Below, piece after piece: positions 54,401 through 63,056 of a stretch of 64,000 bases of DNA. The first letter of the stretch is position 1. Every line of letters starts with the position of its first letter. Source of the DNA: Nocardia shimofusensis NBRC 100134 (GTDB lineage Bacteria; Actinomycetota; Actinomycetes; Mycobacteriales; Mycobacteriaceae); NCBI RefSeq assembly GCF_001613125.1, contig NZ_BDBT01000010.1, positions 62,001 to 126,000 of the forward strand, read 5' to 3'. The notes beneath the pieces were generated by a model, which did no database searches, was not told where the DNA came from, and worked only from the letters and a program-made list of their open reading frames with translations. The position numbers were made by a program, and so were the translations under genes.

Positions 54401-57400
54401 GGCAGCGCCACCGTCGTGGACCAGCTCGACGGCGCGCCGTGCCTGTTGACCCGCTGCCCCGGCACGCTGCACCGGGCGCACAAGGCCGACAACTTCTATC
54501 GCCGCCTCTACGACCGCTCGGAGATGAAGCGGGTGGTGGCGCGCGAACACACCTCGCTGCTGCCGACCGCGACACGGCTCGAGTACGAGACGAAATTCAA
54601 GGGCAGCGGCGTGGATCCGACCGCGCCGAACGTCCTGGTCGCCACGCCGACGCTGGAGATGGGCATCGACATCGGCGATCTGTCGACGGTGATGCTCGGC
54701 TCCATGCCCCGCACGGTGGCCTCCTACCTGCAGCGCGTCGGCCGCGCGGGCAGGTTCACCGGCAATTCGCTGGTGCTGGCGTTCGTGCGCGGGCGCGGCG
54801 AGCACCTGCCGAAGCTCTACGATCCGCTTTCGGTGATCTCCGGGGAGGTGCGCCCGCCGGCGACCTTCCTGACCGCCGAGGAGATCCTGCAGCGCCAGTA
54901 TGTCGCCCACATCATCGATCGGCTGGCACGTCAGCCCGGTGCGCAGGACCCGGTCGATGCCCGCGCCGTGCTCGGCGGCTTCGACGAGAACACGTGGATG
55001 GCGCGGCTCATCCAGACCGCGGAGGCGAAGGCGGGTGAACTGGTCGACGGCTTCCTCGACCAGTTCGGCGAACTGCTCGACACCACCACTCGCGACGGCC
55101 TGCGTGCCTGGGCGAGCCCGGGTGCGGACGAACCGAGTGCACTGACCCGTCAGCTGCGCGAAGCGGTGCACCGGTGGAACCGCGACGTCACCGAACTCAC
55201 CGACCGGCGCACCGCCGTCGACGCCGCCCTGCCGGAGTTCGAGCAGCGCGCCAACTCCCCCGCCGCAACCGACGACGACCGCCGCAACCTGCGTTCCGCG
55301 CGCGGCACGCTGCGTCTGCTCGGCAAACACATCAGCGATCTCACCAACGAGCACTGGGTGGGCGTGCTGGAACGCTACGGCGTGCTGCCGAACTACACGC
55401 TGCTCGACGACTCGGTGACGCTGGACGTCGGCATCACCTGGATCGACCCGGAGACAAACGAGTACCACGGGGACACCGAGACCTATCAGCGCGGCGCCCG
55501 CGTCGCGCTCACCGAACTGGCGCCCGGATCCACCTTCTACGCGCAGGGATTGGCCGTGCGGATCGACGCGGTGGACCTCGGTGCGGGCGAGGCCGCCATC
55601 CAGACCTGGCGGATGTGCCCGAGGTGCGGGTGGGCCGACATCAGCGCGGGCGGGGAGGCGCCGCGGCATCGGGGTAATTGCCCGCGCTGCGAGGAACCGG
55701 CCATCGCCGATGTCAGTCAGCAGGTGCAGGTGGTGGAGATGGCGAAGGTGTCGGCGGAGGTGCGGCGCGACGAAGCGGCCATCACGGACTCCCGCGACGA
55801 ACGGCAGCGGGAGATCTATTCGGTGGTCACCGCCGCCGACCTCGATCGCGGCAACGTGACCCGCCGCTGGTTCGCCACCGGCCACGACTTCGGCGCGGAA
55901 TACCTGCGCCAGGTCGACATCCGCTGGCTGAACATGGGCAAGCGCACCTCTCAGGGCAGTAGGCGCACCGTCGCGGGCACCGAAATCACCACCGGCCTGT
56001 TCCGGGTGTGCTCGGGCTGCGGCCGGCTCGACAAAGTGGCCGGGCGCAACGAGACCTATGAGCACCGGACCTGGTGCAGATACCGCAAGGCCACCGACGA
56101 ACGGCACGTCCGCGATATCGCGCTGGCCCGTTCACTGCGGACCCAGGCCGTGCTGCTGCACGTCCCGCCGGAACTGCGCTACGACACCTACGCCTATCCG
56201 AGCCTGGGCGCGGCCGTGTTGCTCGGGCTGCGGCAGGTGATCGGCGGTGCGCCGGAGCATCTCGACGTCGTCGCCGTTCCGGACGCACTGCACACGCCGG
56301 ACCAGCAGGCGTTGCTCATCCACGACACCGTGCCCGGCGGCACCGGCTATCTCGCCGAGTTCGCCGACCCGAACAAGGTGTGGTCGGTGCTGGTGGCGGC
56401 GCGGGAAGTGCTGCACCACTGCTCGTGCGAGGCGGAATCGCGGCTGGCCTGCCACAACTGCCTGCTGCCGTTCACGCCTCCGCACGAGTTGGACAAGGTG
56501 TCGCGCAAGACGGCGGCGAAGATTCTCGACGCGATTCTCGACGCCGAGGATGCCGAGCCGTCCTGGACGCGGTGGGCACAGTCCATCGTGGAGGAAGCGC
56601 CGGACAATGGCGCAGTCAGCAAGGAGTCGCCGCTCGAGCGGCGCTTCTACCAGGCGTTCCTCGATCGGCTGCGCACGCTCGGCGCGACGATCAAGGAGAC
56701 ACCGGGCACCTACGCCAACAAGGCCACGATCACCGTGCCGGGCACCGAGATCCGTCGCTGGACGCTGACGCCGCAGATGCAGATGGGCAACTGCGTGCCG
56801 GACTTCGAGCTGAAGACGTCCGACCCGGAGATTCCGGTCATCGCGATCTTTGCCGACGGGCGCAGGTATCACGCCGTGCCGGACAACAACCGGGTCGCCG
56901 ATGACGCGCGCAAACGGGCCATCCTGCGTGCCGGCGGTGTCATGGTGTGGTCGTTCACCCATGAGGATCTGCGGCGGTTCGAAGCGAGGAACTTCCAACC
57001 GCCGTCCTGGCATACGGAGAAGATGCGTCAGTTCGTCCTGAAGCACGGCGACCTGCGCAGGCCGGTCCTCGACCAGCTGGTCTTCGATCCGATCAGTCAA
57101 CTGTTCGCGTTCGTGCAGGATCCGAGCTTCGAGGATTGGGCGAAGGTCGGGCACTGGCTGCCGCTGATGTTCTTCGGCGGCAAGCCCGTCAAAGCCGACA
57201 ATCCCGCGCTCGCCGAATGGGCGCTGTCGCTGCTCGACGGCCGAGATCCCGCTCTCCCGCCCGGCAACCACGCGTGCGCCTCCTACACCGACGGGCCGTT
57301 GGCCCTCACCCTGGCATTCCAGCCCGAGACCAGGACCGTGTCCGCGGCCCTCGTGCTCGACGACCGCGACGACGCCCTCGAGGTGCGCGACGGCGCCGCC

Positions 57401-57808
57401 TGGCGTGAGTGGTTGCGTCTGTCGAACTGGTTGGGTCTGAACGACACCCATCTGGTGACGACCCGCAGTCTGCTGGCCGGGGAACCCGCCGCGCCCGAGC
57501 CCCGTGCCGAGACTGTCACCACTACCGACCTCGCCGCGCCGTGGCAGACCCTCTACGACGAGAGCATCTCCGATGCCGAACGCGTCCTCGTTCTGGCGCT
57601 GGCCGGGGCCGGAACCCCGCTGCCCGCCCAGGGCTTCGAGACCGATGACGGGGAGGTCGTCGACATCGCCTGGCCCGGCGCCCGCGTCGGGGTGCTCTTC
57701 GACGACGGCGCGGAGGCGGCCCATACGCTGACCGACCAAGGGTGGACCGTCTGCCCGCCGGACCCGACCTCGATCATGGCGGCGCTGACCGCGAACGGAG
57801 TGATGTAG
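51464..57808 (+). CDS. Giant DEAD/DEAH helicase with DUF1998-like region, DrmA/DrmB-like
   Basis: 2114-aa SF2 helicase. Motifs: Walker A TTGTGSGKTESFLIPIL, Ia YPMNALANDQEQRL, II VVLDEFHTYDGAQGTD (DEFH), III ATSATLG, then LVATPTLEMGIDIGDLSTVM and SYLQRVGRAGRFTGN (motif VI). Several zinc-type cysteine sets follow (YCRHCG, VCPACN, MCPRCGW, CPRCEEP, VCSGCGR) and a DUF1998-like block ending HHCSCEAESRLACHNCLLPF. The last about 400 residues include PDFEL, IAIFADGRRYHAVPDN and DDARKRAILRAGGVMVW, a layout typical of Vsr/PD-(D/E)XK folds. This combines what DISARM divides between DrmA and DrmB. ATG 51464 is chosen with GAGGAG upstream. Its TAG shares one base with the next GTG. Confidence 0.88.
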   Translation: MGALLPTLQADHLREGLTDYLATTFALTDPDTQAALIDFVGHPREGMFKGPYVRLRLPFAPARGNWGMHLDWLPNGFVPYGHQAKAFERLSTKFQDRPQPTLVTTGTGSGKTESFLIPILDHVLRAKRQGVAGMKALIIYPMNALANDQEQRLARMITEHPELSGVTAGLYTGEQSSGGRTMVSEDGLITDRRLMHDSPPDILLTNYKMLDHLLLRPDRAAMWRQSAESLQYVVLDEFHTYDGAQGTDVAMLLRRLGLAVKSYWTGDSAVSERDRVRPLGRITPVATSATLGGGGEPTAMLDFARTVFGEEFAAESLVGETRLGLDEWLGDRGAELDRLYVAVMPAVEGAVTFLDGLKKSSASNAHLAAAVLATLFERFGDHAPTVEELTSELRRLDEVEQLDLLKHHNLFVQLVQRCAEAVSLAELASAVLPAPTGERDNPRAQATRQRYLDFVFAALSHLRAEIGRAALNVDVHLWVRELSRIDRALDTSTRFRWADDGADESVEVEYQPALYCRHCGRSGWGVRMAPTGSVLDPDQDSVRTLHVTGDNRIRALISAPLEAQLDSAVDGLRWLRLEDRELGDETPAPDSPEIVEGRALPVLVLHGPNAEDDSQKDVCPACNTADGIRFLGSAVATQLSVALSNMFGDADLDADEKKALMFTDSVQDAAHRAGFVQARSHTLSLRSTLRNALGAKTSGTSMLTLTELCEAVLDRAGEDPARRYHLLAPDIVERQEFTAYWQSDKPAAERRKAQRKVAKRVQFDIDLEFGLQSRLGRTLELTGSVVAEVDLGSPERVASLGRQALDGAEHQMTFSAPDVAAVTQWVRGTVERMRTQGAIRHVWLDRFVQRDANRRWVWGGRPRGEGMPAFPKGRPAPAFPALGARTVPEGFDPITAPSSWYARWASRCLGVSAFEGGFLARSLFEILAAERILTTVGTEKSLTAYQLSEDGVLVGAPAKADLEAGRHLLVCGVCQTQNPGSATVVDQLDGAPCLLTRCPGTLHRAHKADNFYRRLYDRSEMKRVVAREHTSLLPTATRLEYETKFKGSGVDPTAPNVLVATPTLEMGIDIGDLSTVMLGSMPRTVASYLQRVGRAGRFTGNSLVLAFVRGRGEHLPKLYDPLSVISGEVRPPATFLTAEEILQRQYVAHIIDRLARQPGAQDPVDARAVLGGFDENTWMARLIQTAEAKAGELVDGFLDQFGELLDTTTRDGLRAWASPGADEPSALTRQLREAVHRWNRDVTELTDRRTAVDAALPEFEQRANSPAATDDDRRNLRSARGTLRLLGKHISDLTNEHWVGVLERYGVLPNYTLLDDSVTLDVGITWIDPETNEYHGDTETYQRGARVALTELAPGSTFYAQGLAVRIDAVDLGAGEAAIQTWRMCPRCGWADISAGGEAPRHRGNCPRCEEPAIADVSQQVQVVEMAKVSAEVRRDEAAITDSRDERQREIYSVVTAADLDRGNVTRRWFATGHDFGAEYLRQVDIRWLNMGKRTSQGSRRTVAGTEITTGLFRVCSGCGRLDKVAGRNETYEHRTWCRYRKATDERHVRDIALARSLRTQAVLLHVPPELRYDTYAYPSLGAAVLLGLRQVIGGAPEHLDVVAVPDALHTPDQQALLIHDTVPGGTGYLAEFADPNKVWSVLVAAREVLHHCSCEAESRLACHNCLLPFTPPHELDKVSRKTAAKILDAILDAEDAEPSWTRWAQSIVEEAPDNGAVSKESPLERRFYQAFLDRLRTLGATIKETPGTYANKATITVPGTEIRRWTLTPQMQMGNCVPDFELKTSDPEIPVIAIFADGRRYHAVPDNNRVADDARKRAILRAGGVMVWSFTHEDLRRFEARNFQPPSWHTEKMRQFVLKHGDLRRPVLDQLVFDPISQLFAFVQDPSFEDWAKVGHWLPLMFFGGKPVKADNPALAEWALSLLDGRDPALPPGNHACASYTDGPLALTLAFQPETRTVSAALVLDDRDDALEVRDGAAWREWLRLSNWLGLNDTHLVTTRSLLAGEPAAPEPRAETVTTTDLAAPWQTLYDESISDAERVLVLALAGAGTPLPAQGFETDDGEVVDIAWPGARVGVLFDDGAEAAHTLTDQGWTVCPPDPTSIMAALTANGVM

Positions 57809-60012
57809 TGGCGAACATCGTCATGACCAATCAGAACAAATCGCTCGCCGCCGTCGACGGCTCGATCATCCCCCGCGTCTACAGCTTCCTGGCGAAGCTG
57901 CAGGCCGACGACACCGCCTCCGGCCTGCACATCGAGCCGATGAAGAGCGCGGTCGACCGTCGCGTCCGCACGGGGCGCGTCGATCTCAATCATCGCGCCG
58001 TGTTGTTCCGGGTCGACCCCAACGAGGGCGGCACCACCTACGTCTACCTGGGCACCTGGAAGCACGACGTCGCCAACTCCATCGCCGAACGCGCCATCCT
58101 GCGGGTCAATCCGGTCAACGGCATCCTCGAGGGCATCGTCGCCGAATCGGTCACCGGGACCACGCCGGAGCCGGTCGCACCGGAGCCCGTACCGGAGCAG
58201 ACCACGCGGGGCTTCCTGGCCGAGGCCGGATTCACGCTCGCCGAACTGACCGGCCGGCTCGGTATGGACGCCACCATCGCCAAGCGCGCCTTGGCGGCCG
58301 CCGACGACTTCGAGCTCAACGACATCGCCGCGGGCGTGACCGGGTGGCAGGCCGACGCCCTGCTCGAATTGGGTTGCGGCACCGGCATCGACGAGATCCG
58401 GGCGAAGTACCGGTTCACGGAGACCCTCGTCGACGCCGACGTCGACGAGGACGACCGGATCATCGAAGCGCTGGAACGCCCCGCCTCCAAGATCCAGTTC
58501 ACCTACATCGACGGCAGCGAGGAGCTGCGCCGCGTCATCGAGGGCGGCGACTTCGCGGCGTGGCGCGTCTTCCTGCACCCCGAGCAGCGCGAATACGCCG
58601 AGAAGGACTACAGCGGACCGTTCCGGCTCTCCGGCGGCGCGGGCACCGGAAAGACCGTCGTGGCGATCCACCGTGCCCGCAATCTGCTCGCCCGCGATCC
58701 CGCGGCCCGCATCATCCTGACCACCTTCAACAAGACGCTGGCCAGGAACCTCGAAACCGATCTGCGCGCCCTCGATCCCGGTATCCGGATCGCCGACAAA
58801 CCCGGCAGGCCCGGCATCTACGTCGCGGGCATCGACAAGCTGGCCAGTGACATCGTGCGCCAGGCCGACGACATCGGTCCCGCCACCGAAGCTGTGCTCG
58901 GCACCCGCACCGAGGTGCCGTCGGCGCGCACCAAGGAGCAGGTCTGGCGGGAACTCGTCGACACCATCGACAGCGGCCTGGAACCGCGCCTGGCCACCCC
59001 CTGGTTCCTCGAGACCGAATACACCTCGGTCGTGCTCGCCAACAAGGTGACCACCGTCGAGCAGTACGCGCGGGTGGCCAGGGCCGGTCGCGGTGTGCGG
59101 CTGTCCCGCCCGCAGCGGCTCGCGATCTGGAAACTGGTCGAGGCCTATCGCAGGCGTAGCCGCATGGACGAAACCCTCAGCTTCCCCGAGGTTCTCGCCG
59201 TCGCCGCCGAACACCTCCAGCAGCGCGCCGCCGTGAACGCGGCACGCCTGGCCGACCACGTCATCGTCGACGAAGCCCAGGATCTGCACGCCACCCACTG
59301 GCTCATGCTGCGCGCGCTGGTCGCCGAGGGCCCCAACGATCTGTTCATCGCCGAGGACTCCCACCAGCGCATCTACGGCCAGCCGGTCGTCCTCGGCCGT
59401 CTCGGTATCAAGATCGTCGGCCGCTCCCGCAGGCTGACACTCAACTACCGCACCACCGCACAGAACCTCGACTTCGCCGTCGGCGTGCTCAGCGGCGCGG
59501 AGTACCACGATCTGGAAGAGGGGCGGGAATTCGCCCTCGACTACCGCTCCGCTCGCACCGGCCCCAAGCCCGTCCTGCGCCAATGCGCCTCCGCCGCGGA
59601 AGAACTGGAAATCGTCGCCGGCTACATCAACGACTGGCTCGCCGACCCCGCGGTCGAACCCTCCACCATCGCCGTGCTCACCCGAGGCATCGGGGAGCGC
59701 AGCCAGTTCGTCCGCGCGCTGGCCGAACGCGGCATCAGCGCCCGCGCGCTCGACGACAACCAGGCCCTCCCGGGCCACGTGCAGGTGCTGACCATGCATC
59801 GGTCCAAAGGCATGGAGTTCTCGCGGGTCGTCCTCGCCGGGGTCGACGAGAACCGCGTGCCTGCCAAGGCGAGCCTGAACGGGGTGCCCGAGGAGGAGGT
59901 CGAAGAGGCGCGGTTGCGGGAGCGGTCGCTGCTGTATGTGGCGGCCAGTCGCGCGCGGGATCAGGTCGTGGTGACCTGGAGCGGACGTCGCTCGGAGCTG
60001 CTCGGAGCCTAG
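57808..60012 (+). CDS. UvrD/PcrA-type SF1A helicase
   Basis: 734 aa. Walker A LSGGAGTGKTVVAIH, Walker B HVIVDEAQDLHATHW, motif IV RLTLNYRTTAQNL, V VLTMHRSKGMEFSRVVLAGV, VI LLYVAASRARDQVVVTW. The N-terminal 260 residues precede the motor and include a mostly helical hairpin-rich region (TLAELTGRLGMDATIAKRAL). GTG 57808 overlaps the TAG of the giant helicase (TAGTG), so the two are made together and likely act together. ATG 57823 is an alternative. Classical DISARM has no such helicase, so this may be a variant component. Confidence 0.88.
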   Translation: MANIVMTNQNKSLAAVDGSIIPRVYSFLAKLQADDTASGLHIEPMKSAVDRRVRTGRVDLNHRAVLFRVDPNEGGTTYVYLGTWKHDVANSIAERAILRVNPVNGILEGIVAESVTGTTPEPVAPEPVPEQTTRGFLAEAGFTLAELTGRLGMDATIAKRALAAADDFELNDIAAGVTGWQADALLELGCGTGIDEIRAKYRFTETLVDADVDEDDRIIEALERPASKIQFTYIDGSEELRRVIEGGDFAAWRVFLHPEQREYAEKDYSGPFRLSGGAGTGKTVVAIHRARNLLARDPAARIILTTFNKTLARNLETDLRALDPGIRIADKPGRPGIYVAGIDKLASDIVRQADDIGPATEAVLGTRTEVPSARTKEQVWRELVDTIDSGLEPRLATPWFLETEYTSVVLANKVTTVEQYARVARAGRGVRLSRPQRLAIWKLVEAYRRRSRMDETLSFPEVLAVAAEHLQQRAAVNAARLADHVIVDEAQDLHATHWLMLRALVAEGPNDLFIAEDSHQRIYGQPVVLGRLGIKIVGRSRRLTLNYRTTAQNLDFAVGVLSGAEYHDLEEGREFALDYRSARTGPKPVLRQCASAAEELEIVAGYINDWLADPAVEPSTIAVLTRGIGERSQFVRALAERGISARALDDNQALPGHVQVLTMHRSKGMEFSRVVLAGVDENRVPAKASLNGVPEEEVEEARLRERSLLYVAASRARDQVVVTWSGRRSELLGA

Positions 60013-60164
60013 CTCGACCGGCCGAGAACCCTGCGTGTTCTGCGCGGGCAGCTCCGCATCGAGGGCTCCGAGGCCATCGAGGCCGAACGAGACCTACGAA
60101 CCGCCACGGCGCACGGGGATACACTTGGCCGGTCATTCGCAGCACACCCCGGATTGGCGAAGCG

Positions 60165-63005
60165 GTGGAGCAACCTGATCGGTTCCGGATCGACGTTCTC
60201 GGTCCGCTTCGGGTCCGGACGCCGGAGGGCGCCGAGGCCACGCCCGGTGGTGCGCTCCCCCGGCGGCTGCTCGCGCTGTTGACGCTGCGCCGCGGGAAGA
60301 CGGTCACGGCTGACGCGGTGGTCGAGCTGTTGTGGCCGGCCGGCGGGCCGAACGATCCCGTCGCCGCCTTGCACAACCATGTGGCGCGGTTGCGGCGATC
60401 GCTGCCGGGGTTGATCGTCCGCGCGCCGGAGGGTTATCGCCTCGATCCGGCGCAGGTCGAGGTCGATGCCGATGTGCTCGCCGCCGCGCTGGCGGAGCCG
60501 GTGATGTCCGGCGCGAGTCGCGTCACCGAGATCCTCGATCGCTGGCGGGGACCGGCCTACCCCGAACTCGAGGACTACGACGAGGCGCGAGCCGAGGCCG
60601 TCTACTTCGACGAACTACGCGCTCGTGCGCGGGAATTCGTCGCCGAGCGCAGGCTGGCAGAGCAGGACACCGACGGCCTGGCCGCACAGGTGCGCGCGCT
60701 GGTCGACGAGTATCCGTTGCGTGAGCGCCCCCGCGCGCTGCTCATGGACGCCCTGGTGGCGACCGGCCGCCATGCCGACGCCCTGCGCGTCTACGACGAG
60801 TTCCGTCGCCTGCTGGCCGACGAGCTGGCGGTGGACCCGTCGCCGGAGCTGGTCGCCCGGCACCGGCGGATTCTGGACTCCGGCGAGCCGGGTGAGTGGG
60901 CGCCGCAGAGTCTGCTGCCGATGCCGCCGACCTCGCTGGTGGGGCGGGAACAGTTGCTGACCGAGTTGGCGGCACTGGCGGCGGAGTGCCGATTGCTGAC
61001 GCTGGTCGGGCCGGGCGGGGTGGGCAAGACCCGGCTGTTGCTCGAGCTGGGACATCGGCTCGCGAAGGCGGGACCGGTGGTCCTGTGCGAGCTGGGCCGG
61101 GTGGAAGCGGCGGGGGCGGGTGAGGCGATCGCGGCGGCGTTGCGGATCGACAGCAGGCCGGGCGTACCGATCGTCGATCGGATCGCCGGAGTCGTGCGCG
61201 ACGGTTCGCTGGTGTTGTTGCTCGACAACTGTGAGCATGTTCTGGAACCGGTGGCCGCACTGGTGGCACAAATGACGGGCCGGTGCCCAGGGGTGCGGAT
61301 CGTGACGACGAGCCGGGAACGGCTGCGGGCGCCGGGGGAGTTCGTGCGGCATATTCCGCCGCTGGCCTTCGACAGTTCGGAGGCGGCGGGCGTGCGGCTG
61401 TTCGTGGAGCGGGCGCGGGCGGTGTCGGCCGAGCCGGTCACCGATCCCGCGGCGCGGGCGCGGATCGCGGCGATCGTGGCGCGGCTGGACGGACTGCCGC
61501 TGGCCATCGAATTGGCCGCGGCGCGGATGTTCTCGCACGATCTCGACGAGATCGCGGCGGGGCTTGACCAGCGCTTCGACTTCTTGTCGAGCGGATATCG
61601 CACCTCCGAGCGGCACGGGTCGTTGTCGGCGGCGGTGGCGTGGTCGTTCACGCTGCTGGACGAACCGCGCAGGCGGGCGTTCTCGGCGCTGTCGGTCTTC
61701 GGTGGGCCGTTCGAGACCGAGGGCGCCGCGGCGGTGTGCGGGGTGTCGCGTCCGGCGGCGGCCGATCTGCTGGGGCAGCTGATGGAGCGGTCGCTGGTGA
61801 TGCGATACCCCGGTCGGCGGTACGTGTTGCTGGAGACGTTGCGTGCGTTCGGGCGCGAGCAGCTGGCCGCCGAGAACCAGTGGGAGACGGTGGCCGGGCG
61901 GCACGCCGGGTACATGCTCGCCTGGGCGGAGCAGGCGCACGAAAGGCTGGCGCTGCCGGGCAGTTCGGCGATCCGCGAGATCGACGAGGCAGTCAACGAG
62001 TTGCAGCGTGCGCTCGAGTGGTTGCTCGGCCACGACGAGGCCGATGCCGCGGGTCGGCTGGTGGCGGCGTTGTTCGACTACGGGCTGCTGCGGCTTCGCC
62101 CGGATGTGCTGGGCTGGGCGGAGCGAGTGGTCGAGGCACTGCCCGGCGAGCCGAGCCCGCTCCTGGCGACGGTCTCGGCCGCCGCGGCGTATTCCGCCTG
62201 GATGGTCGGCGATGTGCGTCTGGCCGGGGAGCGCGCGGGCAGAGCGCTGGAGGTCGCCCGGGCGGCGGCGGAGTCGGTGCCCATGCGGGTGTTCAGCGCC
62301 AATGGGGTGTACGAACTGTTCGCCGGGCGTCTCGAGACGGCGGCGCACTGGTACCAGCTGGCCGCGGAGGAGTCGGCGGAGGCGGGCGACCACATATACC
62401 GGCTGATCCCGCACGGCACCGACGTCATGGTGCGCGGCTATATCGGGGACGCCCGAACCCGTGAGCTGGCAGCGGAATTGGCGGACGACCTCGGGGAGGA
62501 CACCTCACCGTATGCCGCCTACGCCTGGTACTGCGCGGGCGAGGCGGTGCTCGACACCGACCCGTCCGCCGCGCGGGAGCGGCTCGACAAAGCCGTTCGG
62601 ATCGCCGAACTCACCGATGCCGCGCTGGTGACCGGGGTGGCGACCGCCTCGCGCGCGTCGCTGGAGGTGCGGGCGGGCCGGCTCCGGGAAGCCGCGGACG
62701 CCTACAAGCCGCTGATCGAGCACTGGCGTCGCGTCGGGATGTGGGCCAAGCAGTGGGTGATGCTGCGCTCGATCGCGCTGCTGTTCGAAGGGCTGGACCG
62801 GCACGAGGACGCCGCGCTGGTCGAAGGCGCGATCCGCGCGGCAGAGACCGGACAACGTGTCGCGGGCTTCGACGACGTCGCGCTCGACGAGCTCGCCATG
62901 CGGCTGCGCGATGCGCTCGGCGACGAGCGGTTCGAGGCCGCCCGCCGCCGAGGCGAGGCACTGGACAACGACCGCTTGATCGGTCACGTCCTCGACTGTC
63001 TGTGA
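60165..63005 (+). CDS. AfsR/SARP-like regulator: BTAD plus NB-ARC
   Basis: 946 aa. N-terminal winged helix (VLGPLRVRTPEGAEATPGGA, RRLLALLTLRRGKTVTADAV, LHNHVARLRRSL) and BTAD helices (YEFVAE-type, VRALVDEYPLRERPRALLMD, ALRVYDEFRRLLADELAVDP), then an NB-ARC ATPase with Walker A VGPGGVGKTRLL and Walker B LVLLLDNCEHV, TSRERL, and a C-terminal helical TPR-like region. Such regulators switch secondary-metabolite or stress genes in response to ATP/ADP state. GTG 60165 starts the wHTH domain; the frame extends upstream without domain content. Confidence 0.9.
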   Translation: MEQPDRFRIDVLGPLRVRTPEGAEATPGGALPRRLLALLTLRRGKTVTADAVVELLWPAGGPNDPVAALHNHVARLRRSLPGLIVRAPEGYRLDPAQVEVDADVLAAALAEPVMSGASRVTEILDRWRGPAYPELEDYDEARAEAVYFDELRARAREFVAERRLAEQDTDGLAAQVRALVDEYPLRERPRALLMDALVATGRHADALRVYDEFRRLLADELAVDPSPELVARHRRILDSGEPGEWAPQSLLPMPPTSLVGREQLLTELAALAAECRLLTLVGPGGVGKTRLLLELGHRLAKAGPVVLCELGRVEAAGAGEAIAAALRIDSRPGVPIVDRIAGVVRDGSLVLLLDNCEHVLEPVAALVAQMTGRCPGVRIVTTSRERLRAPGEFVRHIPPLAFDSSEAAGVRLFVERARAVSAEPVTDPAARARIAAIVARLDGLPLAIELAAARMFSHDLDEIAAGLDQRFDFLSSGYRTSERHGSLSAAVAWSFTLLDEPRRRAFSALSVFGGPFETEGAAAVCGVSRPAAADLLGQLMERSLVMRYPGRRYVLLETLRAFGREQLAAENQWETVAGRHAGYMLAWAEQAHERLALPGSSAIREIDEAVNELQRALEWLLGHDEADAAGRLVAALFDYGLLRLRPDVLGWAERVVEALPGEPSPLLATVSAAAAYSAWMVGDVRLAGERAGRALEVARAAAESVPMRVFSANGVYELFAGRLETAAHWYQLAAEESAEAGDHIYRLIPHGTDVMVRGYIGDARTRELAAELADDLGEDTSPYAAYAWYCAGEAVLDTDPSAARERLDKAVRIAELTDAALVTGVATASRASLEVRAGRLREAADAYKPLIEHWRRVGMWAKQWVMLRSIALLFEGLDRHEDAALVEGAIRAAETGQRVAGFDDVALDELAMRLRDALGDERFEAARRRGEALDNDRLIGHVLDCL

Positions 63006-63049
63006 TCGACTGTCTGTAGGACCGACTGTCTGTGAGACCGACTTCCTGT
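62993..63049. repeat. Imperfect 11-bp repeats at the end of the regulator gene
   Basis: CGACTGTCTGT occurs at 62993-63003, 63007-63017 and 63023-63033, and as CGACTTCCTGT at 63039-63049. The first copy encodes the last residues of the AfsR-like protein; the others follow its stop. They separate it from the convergent acyl-CoA dehydrogenase gene. Role unknown. Confidence 0.8.
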
Positions 63050-63056
63050 GAGCGGC

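Noticed and set aside
51374..56107. 1577-aa minus-strand frame
   Set aside because: Antisense shadow of the giant helicase, rich in Arg, Gly and His with no domain; the + strand has all helicase motifs.
57553..59799. 748-aa minus-strand frame
   Set aside because: Antisense shadow of the UvrD helicase gene without recognisable motifs.
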